Source: Streptomyces sp. NBC_00249
GTDB taxonomy: Bacteria; Actinomycetota; Actinomycetes; Streptomycetales; Streptomycetaceae
Direction: 5' to 3'
DNA: 64,000 nt
NCBI RefSeq assembly: GCF_026342355.1
Contig: NZ_JAPEMV010000003.1
Coordinates: 186,001-250,000, forward strand
Shown here: in pieces, positions 1 to 7,700 of the stretch
Numbering within the stretch: position 1 is the first letter of the stretch
How the letters are laid out: each line of letters begins with the position of its first letter
Program-made: the position numbers and the translations under genes
Notes under the pieces: model-generated
Told to the model about the DNA's origin: nothing
The model's database searches: none
The model's input: only the letters and a program-made list of their open reading frames with translations

Positions 1-335
1 CGCTGCCCGTCGACCTCACCGTGGACCTCGCCGTACGGCCCGGCCCCACCGTCGAGGCCGTCGCCTACTTCGTCGTCTCCGAGGCGCTGGCCAACGTGGC
101 CAAACACGCCCGGGCCGGCCGCTGCCGCGTACACGTCGCCCGCGTCACCGGCCCCCGGGGGGACCTGCTGCGCGTCGAAGTGACCGACGACGGGGTGGGC
201 GGAGCGGACCCGGCCGGCGGCACCGGCCTGACCGGCCTGCGCAAACGCGTAGGGTCGGTCGACGGAACGATAATGATCAACAGCCCCCTCGGGGGCCCGA
301 CCGTCATCACTGTGGAGCTGCCGTGCGGGCTGTGA
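1..335 (+). CDS. Sensor histidine kinase, C-terminal fragment
   Basis: The 3' end of a two-component sensor kinase; the coding frame is open from the window edge (frame beginning at base 3), so the start and sensor part lie outside. The visible part is a GHKL/HATPase_c ATP-binding domain: an N-box (EALANVAKHARA), a G1-type box (DDGVGG) and a G2-type segment (GTGLTGLRKRV), as in NarL/DesK-type kinases (HisKA_3 family). Its stop overlaps the start of the response regulator at 323, so the two are translationally coupled and should be cognate partners. The signal sensed cannot be inferred from this fragment. Confidence 0.9.
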   Translation, partial: LPVDLTVDLAVRPGPTVEAVAYFVVSEALANVAKHARAGRCRVHVARVTGPRGDLLRVEVTDDGVGGADPAGGTGLTGLRKRVGSVDGTIMINSPLGGPTVITVELPCGL

Positions 336-976
336 TCGCCGAGGACTCCGTCCTGCTGCGCATAGGTCTTGTCAAAGTCCTGGAAATGGCCGGGTTCGAG
401 GTGGCCGCCGAGACCGGCGACGCCGAGGGGCTGCTCGCCGCCGTCGAGGAACACCGGCCCGAACTCGCCCTGGTGGACGTCCGGATGCCGCCCGGCTTCA
501 CCGACGAGGGCATCAGGGCCGCCCTGATGATCCGCAGTCAGAGCCCCGGCACGGCGGTGCTCCTGCTGTCCCAGTTCGTGGAGGAGCGCTACGCCGCCGA
601 CCTGCTGTCCTCCCGCAGCGGCGCGGGCATCGGCTACCTGCTCAAGCAACGCGTCGCCGACGTCGAGGAGTTCATCGACGCCCTGCGCCGCGTCGCCGCC
701 GGGGGCACCGCCCTCGACCCGCAGGTCGTCGCCCAGCTGCTGCTGCGCCGCGGCGGCCCCGACCCGCTGGAGCGCCTCACCCCGCGCGAGCGCGAGGTGC
801 TCGCGCTGATGGCGGAGGGCCGCTCCAACGCGGGGATCGCGGGCGGACTCGTCGTCAGCGAGAGTGCGGTGGCCAAGCACATCAACAACATCTTCACCAA
901 GCTGGACCTGCCGCCGGCCGCCGAGGCACACCGGCGCGTCCTCGCCGTCCTGCGCTTCCTGGACGGTACGCCGTGA
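323..976 (+). CDS. LuxR/NarL-family response regulator
   Basis: A 217-residue DNA-binding response regulator starting at GTG and overlapping the kinase gene by 13 bases. The N-terminal receiver domain has the acidic pair E7/D8 and the probable phosphoacceptor D52 (LVDVRMPP). The C-terminal LuxR-type helix-turn-helix spans about residues 150-210 (LTPREREVLALMAEG and AVAKHINNIFTKL). It is expected to be phosphorylated by the upstream kinase and to regulate transcription. The following membrane protein gene overlaps it by four bases, so the regulator and that protein probably work in one response. Confidence 0.95.
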   Translation: MRAVIAEDSVLLRIGLVKVLEMAGFEVAAETGDAEGLLAAVEEHRPELALVDVRMPPGFTDEGIRAALMIRSQSPGTAVLLLSQFVEERYAADLLSSRSGAGIGYLLKQRVADVEEFIDALRRVAAGGTALDPQVVAQLLLRRGGPDPLERLTPREREVLALMAEGRSNAGIAGGLVVSESAVAKHINNIFTKLDLPPAAEAHRRVLAVLRFLDGTP

Positions 977-1809
977 CCCTCCCCGGCCCCCCGGCGGCCC
1001 GGGCCGCCGCCGCCCGGCCGGGACACCGCCGCGCCTGGTACGGCGCCGCGGCGCTGAGCGCCGTACTCGTGGTGCTCCCGGCCGCCTGGCAGATCACGGC
1101 CGTCGGGTCCACCCGCAGCGGTGTCCTGTCCGGCGGCAGCGCCGGGCGGACGGTGGCGGCGGTGGAGATCGAGGGCGGCGGATCGGATGTGACCGTCACC
1201 CCGCGCGGGGACGGCCAGGTCGGCTACCAGGCCCGGGTGACCTGGTCGTTCAAGGAACCCACCGTCGAGGAGAGCTGGCTCGGCGACACCCTGCGGCTGA
1301 CCCCGCACTGCGCGGGCGAGGCCATCGGGGTGACGGGCGGACTCGGCTGCTCCATAGGGCTGGAGGTGACCGTGCCCGCCGGGATCCTGGTGCGGGTGTC
1401 GGCGGGCTCCGGGCAGGTGTCCGTGACCGGCCTCGACGGGCCCGTCGACGCGGACGTCGGCTCCGGCACGCTGGCGCTGAGCGCCCTGCGCGGCCCGCTG
1501 CGCGCCCGCGTCGGCTCCGGCAGCCTGCGGGCCACCGGCCTCGCCACACCGCAGGCCGACATCGGCGCCGGATCCGGGCAGGCGGACGCCGTCTTCGCGA
1601 CCGTGCCGGACCGGGTGAGCGGCCGCGTCGGCGCGGGGCACCTGCACCTCACGCTCCCGGAGGGTGCCCGCTACCGGGGCGACTGCCGGTCGGGCGTGGG
1701 CCGTTGCGAGGTGGAGGACGCCCTGCGGGACCCGGCCTCCCCGCGCACCCTGGACCTCTTCGCCGAATCGGGCCGCGCGGAGGCGTCCCGCCGCCCCCGC
1801 ACGTCCTGA
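973..1809 (+). CDS. Membrane-anchored DUF4097-like beta-repeat protein
   Basis: A 278-residue protein starting at GTG inside the stop of the response regulator (GTGA overlap). There is one hydrophobic segment near residues 22-42 after an Arg-rich start, followed by an extracellular-type region of repeated short beta-strand units (VSAGSGQVSVTGL, DVGSGTLALSAL, RVGSGSLRATGL, DIGAGSGQADAV). This resembles the DUF4097/DUF2807 right-handed beta-helix type. No catalytic motif is visible and the molecular role is unknown. Coupling to a kinase/regulator pair suggests a cell-envelope sensing or stress function; this is inference from context. Confidence 0.75.
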   Translation: MTLPGPPAARAAAARPGHRRAWYGAAALSAVLVVLPAAWQITAVGSTRSGVLSGGSAGRTVAAVEIEGGGSDVTVTPRGDGQVGYQARVTWSFKEPTVEESWLGDTLRLTPHCAGEAIGVTGGLGCSIGLEVTVPAGILVRVSAGSGQVSVTGLDGPVDADVGSGTLALSALRGPLRARVGSGSLRATGLATPQADIGAGSGQADAVFATVPDRVSGRVGAGHLHLTLPEGARYRGDCRSGVGRCEVEDALRDPASPRTLDLFAESGRAEASRRPRTS

Positions 1810-1861
1810 AGCGCGGGCCGGTCACCTCGCCGCCGGCACCGCTCGGGCCGCCGACAGCGAA

Positions 1862-1923
1862 ATGCGAGGCACCGTCGAGCAGGACTCCACCGGGAATCCG
1901 GCGAACTCGAATGTGCCTCGCAT
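1862..1923. repeat. Inverted repeat between convergent genes
   Basis: Perfect 11-base arms ATGCGAGGCAC (1862-1872) and GTGCCTCGCAT (1913-1923) enclose a 40-base loop between two convergent genes. The loop is long for an intrinsic terminator, but the site lies where transcription from both sides must end. It could be a terminator-like RNA stem or a protein-binding site. Confidence 0.5.
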
Positions 1924-1967
1924 CCGGGCGGACCGGAATTCGGCCGCGCAATTTCCGGTAATGCGGT

Positions 1968-2708
1968 TCAGACGATGTGCCGGCCGCCGTCCACGGTGAG
2001 TACGTCGCCCGTCGTGTAAGCGGCGTTCACGAGATAGAGCGTCGCCTCGGCGACGTCCTGCGGCGTGCCCACCCGGCGCAGCGGGGTGTTGTTCGTGATC
2101 CAGTCGCGGGAGCTCTCCCAGACCTCCTCCGCGCCCTCGTACCAGGGCGTGTCGATCAGCCCGGGCGCGACCGCGTTGACGCGGACCGAGGGGCCGAGCT
2201 GGGAGGCCAGCAGGCGGGTCATGTGATTCACGGCGGCCTTGCTCACGGCGTACGGGATCGAGCTGCCCAGCGCCCGGGTGGCGGAGACCGAGGAGATGTT
2301 GACGATCGAGCCCGCACCGGATTTCCGCAGGTGGGGGACGGCGGCGGTGATCATCTGCCAGGCGCCGACGACATTGACGTCGAGGATCTCCCGCCAGGCG
2401 GCGGCGTCCACCGCGTCCAGGTCGTCGAGCGGGACGAAGCGGGTGACGCCCGCGTTGTTGACCAGGATGTCGAGCCGGCCGTAGGTCTCCACCGCGGTCT
2501 CGACGATCCGCCGCGCGTCCCCGGCGTCGGACACGTCGCCCTGCGCGTACACCGCCTCGGGGAGCTCGGCGGCCAGTTCCTTTCCGGCCTTCACGCTGTG
2601 GGCGGAGTTGATTACCACTCGAATTCCCTCGGCCGCGAGCCGATGGGCGATCGACGCACCGATTCCCGAAGAAGAACCGGTGATCAGGGCGACGCGAGTC
2701 TCGCTCAT
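1968..2708 (-). CDS. SDR-family oxidoreductase (FabG-like)
   Basis: A 246-residue classical short-chain dehydrogenase/reductase, expected to use NAD(P)H on a carbonyl or alcohol substrate. Visible motifs are TGSSSGIG (residues 10-17), NNAG (84-87) and the catalytic set S140, Y153, K157 (YAVSK); the C-terminal VDGG motif is present. The start ATG at 2708 has a strong ribosome-binding site (AGGAGG). It is divergent from the NRPS genes across a shared 128-base promoter region, so it is probably a tailoring enzyme of that cluster. A fatty-acid FabG role is less likely given the location. Confidence 0.85.
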   Translation of the reverse strand: MSETRVALITGSSSGIGASIAHRLAAEGIRVVINSAHSVKAGKELAAELPEAVYAQGDVSDAGDARRIVETAVETYGRLDILVNNAGVTRFVPLDDLDAVDAAAWREILDVNVVGAWQMITAAVPHLRKSGAGSIVNISSVSATRALGSSIPYAVSKAAVNHMTRLLASQLGPSVRVNAVAPGLIDTPWYEGAEEVWESSRDWITNNTPLRRVGTPQDVAEATLYLVNAAYTTGDVLTVDGGRHIV

Positions 2709-2751
2709 CTTTCCTCCTGCTGGTATTCCGGCGCATTTCGAACAACGCCCG

Positions 2752-2780
2752 TTGACGAATGGGTGTCCGGATCCTAACGT
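2752..2780 (+). promoter_or_regulatory. Putative promoter of the NRPS/PKS operon
   Basis: TTGACG (2752-2757), a 17-base spacer and TAACGT (2775-2780) form a good housekeeping-type -35/-10 pair, placing the transcript start near 2787. The first NRPS ATG with a ribosome-binding site (AAAGGGGGA) is at 2837, giving a leader of about 50 bases. The promoter lies upstream of or over earlier in-frame start codons and so argues against them. Confidence 0.5.
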
Positions 2781-2836
2781 ACCGTATGACGGAAGCTCAG
2801 TTCCACCATGCGGAATTGCGGGATAAAGGGGGAGTC

Positions 2837-4675
2837 ATGGGATTCGATGCGGAACATGCCGGCACGGCCGCGCGGCCGGCCGGCGGAATCCACCGTCTGG
2901 TCGCCGAACGCGTGCGCCTCACCCCCGACGCCCGGGCGTTACGAGAGGCCGTCGGCGGAGCGGAACTGACCTACCGGCAGCTGTGGCGCCGCGCCGGACA
3001 CCTCGCCGCCCGCCTCACCGCCCTCGGCGTGGGCCCCGGCGACCTCGTCGCCCTCGAACTGAACCGGAGCAACGACCTCCTCGTCGCGCTCCTCGCCGTC
3101 ACCCGGGCCGGAGCCGCCTACCTCCCCCTCGACAGCCACGCCCCCGCCGAGCGGATCGCGGCCGTCCTCGAGGACGCCGACGTCCGCGCCGTCCTCACCG
3201 GCACCGGCCCGAGCCTGCGCGAACGCCCCCTGCACGCCCCCGCCTCCGCCACCGTGCTGCCCGTTCCCACCGGCCGCGGCGCCGAGTCCGACTGGGCCGA
3301 GGACCCGCACACCGACGAGGAGGGCCCCTGCTACGTCGGCTACACCTCCGGCTCCACCGGCACCCCCAAGGGCGTCGTCGTACCCCACCGCGCCATCCTC
3401 GACCTGGTCACCGAGCCCGCGCACGGCGAGATCACCGCCGCCGACCGGGTCGGCCAGCTCGCCAACCCCGCCTTCGACGCCTTCACCTGGGAGGTCTGGG
3501 GCGCGCTGACCGCCGGCGCCACCCTCGTCGTCCTGCCCTCCGTGGTCGAACTCGACCTGGAACGCTGGACGGCACTGCTCGCCACCGAGGGCATCACCAC
3601 CGCCCTGCTCACCACCTCGCTCTTCCACATGGTCGCCCGCGAGGCCCCCGGCTCCCTGGCCCCGCTGCGCCAACTCCTCGTCGGCGGAGAGGCCATGGAC
3701 CTCGCCGCCACCCTCGCCGTGCTCGCCGCCGGCGGCCCCGGACGCCTCACCAACATCTACGGCCCCACCGAGACCACCGTGCTCGCCACCTTCTTCGACT
3801 GCACCGATGAGTCCCTCGCGGGCCGCACCCGGATCCCCATCGGCCGCCCGGTCCGCGCCGCCGAGCTGTACGTCGTGGGCCCCGACCTGACCCCCGTCGC
3901 CCCCGGCGAGACCGGCGAACTCCTCGTCGCGGGACCCTCGGTGACCTCCGGCTACCTCCGCCGCCCCGAGCGCACCGCCGAGTCCTTCCTGCCGTACGGG
4001 GACGGCCTGCGCTACCGCACCGGCGACCTCGTACGCCAACTGCCCGACGGGCTCTACGAGATCCTCGGCCGCGTGGACCGGCAGGTGAAACTGCGCGGCT
4101 TCCGCATCGAGCTGGAGGAGGTCGAGCACGCCGCCACCGCCACCGGCCGCACCACCGCCGCCTTCGTCGAGAAGACCGGCGAGGGCCACACCGCCCTCCT
4201 CGTCGGAGCCTTCCTCGCCGACCCCGCCCACCCCGGCGGAGCCGAGGCCCAGGGCCGCGAACTCGCCGAGGCCCTCGCCCGCACCCTCCCCTCGTACATG
4301 CTCCCCGCACGCTGGCTGCCCCTGGCCGAACTGCCCTACGGCAGCACCGGCAAGGCCGACCGCGCCCGCATCCGGGCCCTCCTCGCACAGGCCGGGGAGG
4401 AAACCGGCGAGCAGGACGGACAGGCCGGGCAGGCCGCGGCGGATGCCCTCCGGCCCGCCGACCCCCTGGAGGCCCGTATCGCCGAGGTCTGGGCGGAACT
4501 GCTCGGCGTCCGCGACATCTCCTCCGCCGACGACTTCATCGGCCTCGGCGGCAACTCCATCCTCGCCACCCAGACCGCCTTCCGGCTCACCGAACGCCTG
4601 GGCACCGAACTCACCCCCACCGACGTCCTGCTCGCCACCGACCTCGCCGACCTCGCCGACCGGCTGCGCGGATAA
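2837..4675 (+). CDS. NRPS adenylation-thiolation (A-T) protein
   Basis: A 612-residue two-domain NRPS protein that activates an amino acid as its adenylate and loads it on its own carrier domain. There is no condensation domain, so it is the probable initiation module. The A domain covers roughly residues 15-510: A3 YTSGSTGTPKG (169-179), A4 FDAFTWEVW, A5 NIYGPTE, YRTGDL, and the A10 lysine K506 (STGKADR). The carrier motif LGGNS has its phosphopantetheine serine at S574. A hand-read specificity code is about D-A-W-S-L-G-I-V-L-K, which I cannot assign. The start at 2837 is chosen for its ribosome-binding site and the promoter upstream. Codon 35 (2939-2941) is TTA. Confidence 0.93.
   Translation: MGFDAEHAGTAARPAGGIHRLVAERVRLTPDARALREAVGGAELTYRQLWRRAGHLAARLTALGVGPGDLVALELNRSNDLLVALLAVTRAGAAYLPLDSHAPAERIAAVLEDADVRAVLTGTGPSLRERPLHAPASATVLPVPTGRGAESDWAEDPHTDEEGPCYVGYTSGSTGTPKGVVVPHRAILDLVTEPAHGEITAADRVGQLANPAFDAFTWEVWGALTAGATLVVLPSVVELDLERWTALLATEGITTALLTTSLFHMVAREAPGSLAPLRQLLVGGEAMDLAATLAVLAAGGPGRLTNIYGPTETTVLATFFDCTDESLAGRTRIPIGRPVRAAELYVVGPDLTPVAPGETGELLVAGPSVTSGYLRRPERTAESFLPYGDGLRYRTGDLVRQLPDGLYEILGRVDRQVKLRGFRIELEEVEHAATATGRTTAAFVEKTGEGHTALLVGAFLADPAHPGGAEAQGRELAEALARTLPSYMLPARWLPLAELPYGSTGKADRARIRALLAQAGEETGEQDGQAGQAAADALRPADPLEARIAEVWAELLGVRDISSADDFIGLGGNSILATQTAFRLTERLGTELTPTDVLLATDLADLADRLRG
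2939..2941 (+). promoter_or_regulatory. In-frame TTA (bldA-type) codon in the first NRPS gene
   Basis: Codon 35 of the A-T gene is TTA (Leu), in the context GCG TTA CGA. In Streptomyces TTA codons are read only by the developmentally regulated bldA tRNA, so they can delay translation of secondary-metabolite genes. It was the only in-frame TTA I noticed in the cluster by eye. Confidence 0.85.
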
Positions 4676-4711
4676 CCACCGATCCCCGCTCCGACCGGAA
4701 GGAGAACCCCG

Positions 4712-7700
4712 ATGGCACCCGCGCGCCCGTCCGCCCCCGAACGCCTGGCGGCCACCACCGCCCCGCTGTCCCTCGCCCAGGAACGGCTCTGGTACATCCA
4801 CAGCGCCGCCCCCGCCTCCGCCGTCTACAACGTGCCGCTGCTCAGCCGCTGGCGCGAGCGCGTCGACGTGCCCGCCCTGCGCGCCGCCCTCACCGCCCTC
4901 GTCACCGCCCACGAGGTGCTGCGCACCACCTACGCCACCTCCGCCGGCCAGCCCGTCCAGCACATAGGCGCCCCCGGCCGGCCCGTGCCCCTCGACCTGG
5001 TCGAGCGCTCCGCCCCGACCCCCGGCGAACTCGACGAACGGGCCCGCGCCCCCTTCGACCTCGGCTCCGAAGCCCCCCTGCGCTGCACGCTCTGGCAGGA
5101 CCCGGACCCGGCCGCCGCCCCCGGGGTCCTCCTGCTCACCGTCCACCACATCGCCGTCGACGGCTGGTCCCTGCCCGCGCTCTACGGCGCCCTCGCCGAG
5201 GCCTACGCCCAGGCGCGCGCCGGTGTCCCGCCCGTGCTGCCCCAACCGCCGGTGCAGTACGCCGACTTCGCCGTCTGGGACCGGGCCGGCGCGGACGACC
5301 CGGCGCGGGCCGGGCGCACCGCCGCGCGGGCCGCCGCCCTGCTCGGCGCGGCCGCCACGCCGGTCACCCTCGGCGCCGCCGCCCCGCGCGCCCGCGTCGT
5401 GGAAGGGGACCGGCAGGGAGCACAGGTCCGCTTCGAGCTCCCCGCCGAACTCGCCGCGCGCGCCGAGCTGCTGGCGCGGACCCTGAAGGTCACCCCCTTC
5501 GTCGTCCTCTTCGCCGCCTTCCAGGCCGTGGTCCAGCGCTGGAGCGGACAGGACGAGTTCCTGCTCTCCACCGTCGCCGCGGCCCGCCCGCACCCGGCGG
5601 TCGCCGACCTCGTCGGCTTCTTCGTCAACACCGTTCCGCTGCGCTGCGCCCCCGACCCGCACCGCAGCTTCGAGGAGCTCTGCGCCGACTCCCGCGCCGA
5701 GGCCCTGCGAATCCTGGCCCACCAGGAACTCCCCTTCGACCGGCTGACCGCAGCCGTCGCCGAGGCCCGGCGGACGACGGCGCGCCCGGGCGCGGCACCG
5801 GGTAGCGCACCGGGCACGGGCACCGCCGCCGCGGCCGGCCTCGCCGACCTGGGCTTCGTCCTGCAGAACTCCCCGGCCCCCGACCCCGAGGGCCGCCACC
5901 CCTGGGAGCCGCCGCAGCTGCTGCCCACGGGCACCGCCAAACAGGACCTGTCCCTCGTCCTGGAGTACCGCCCCGACGGCGCCCTCACCGCGACCGTCGA
6001 GTACGACAGCGCCCGCTGCACCGAAGCCACCGCCCGCCACCTCGCCGCGGGCTACCGCGCCCTGCTGGCGGCGGCCGTGGCCGCGCCCGCCACCCCCCTG
6101 CGAGAGCTCCCCGTCACGCTGCGCCCCGCGCACGCGGCCCCGTACGGGGTGCTGAGCGGACCCGAGGCGCGGCCCGGCACCGGCCCCACCGCCGCGCACG
6201 CCCTGGAGCACCGCTTCGCCGCCGCGGACCCCGCCACCGTCGCCGTACGCACCTCGCACACCACGCTGACCTGGGGCGAACTCGACTCCTGGACCCGGGC
6301 GATAGCCCAGCGGCTGCGCGCCGACGGCGCCGGGCCCGGCAGCTTCGTGCCCGTGCTCGCCGCCCGCGGCCCGGCCCTCGTCGCGGGCTGGCTCGGAGCC
6401 CTGCGCGCCGGCGCGGCCTTCGTCCCGCTCGCCCTCGACACCCCCGCCGCCCGCGTCGAGTTCGTCCTCGCGGAGACCGGCGCCGACACGGTCCTGGTCT
6501 GCGAGGAGGGCGCCGCCCTGCTCGACGGGCTCGACACCGCGGCGAAACCGCTGCCGCTGGCCGAACCCCGGGCGTGGGCCGACACCGCCGCGGCCCCCTC
6601 GGGCGCGGCCCCCTCGGGCGCGGCCTCCTCGGGCGGGGCCCCCGACACCCCGCCCGCCGTCGGTCCCGAGGACGTCGCCGCCCTCCTCTACACCTCCGGT
6701 ACCACCGGCCGCCCCAAGGGCGTGCGGATCCCGCACCGGGGACTCCTGGGCACCGCCCTGTGGTGGGGCCGGGACTGCGCCCTCGGCCCCGGAGACCGGC
6801 TCCTGCTCACCGCGGGCACCGCCTTCGACCCGGCCCCGTACAACGTCCTGGAAGCCCTGCTGGCCGGAGCCGAGCTGCTCGTCGCCGACGACATGGAACG
6901 CCGTGATGCCCGCGCCCTGCTCCGCCTGATCCGCGGCCCCCGGGGCGCCACCGTCGCCGGTTCCCTCACCCCCAGCCTGCTCCACGCCATGCTGGAGGCC
7001 GACCAGGAGGGGTCCGGCGCGAGCACCCTGCGCGCCGTCTACTCCGGCGGCGAGGCCCTCCCGCACCGGCTCGCCGCCGACTGCGCCGCCCGCTGGGGCA
7101 CCCGCGTCGTCAACGTCTACGGCCCCACCGAAGCCTCCTGCAACAGCACCTACGCCCACGTCGACCCCACCGACCCGCGCCCGCCCCCCATCGGGGTCCC
7201 GCTGCCCGGCATGCGCGCCTACGTCCTCGGCCCGCACCGCGAGGAACTCCCCCCGGGCGTCCCCGGCGAGCTGTACGTGGCCGGCACCGGAGTCGCCCTC
7301 GGCTACCTCGACCGCCCCGAACAGACCCGCGCCGCCTTCCTGCCCGACCCCTACGGAGTCCCCGGCACCCTCATGTACCGCACCGGGGACCGGGTCCTGC
7401 TCCGCGAGGACGGCCAGCTGGCCTACCTCGGCCGCGCCGACGACCAGCTCAAGATCCTGGGCAACCGCATCGAGCCCGGCGAGGTCACCCGCCTCGTCGA
7501 GGAACACCCCGCCGTCGCCGCGGCCGCCGTCCACGGCGCCGGCACCCCGCCCGCCCTCGTCGCCTACGTCGAGCTCGCCGGTCCGGCCCCGACCCGCGAG
7601 GAACTGCTGCGCCCGCTGCTGCGCTGGCTGCCCGCCGCCGTACTGCCCGCCGAGGTGTACGTGGTCGACGCGCTGCCCCGTACCCCCAACGACAAGGTGG

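Noticed and set aside
2759..2836. Earlier starts of the first NRPS gene (2759 or 2786)
   Set aside because: They lie in or at the edge of the predicted promoter and lack ribosome-binding sites; ATG 2837 has AAAGGGGGA.
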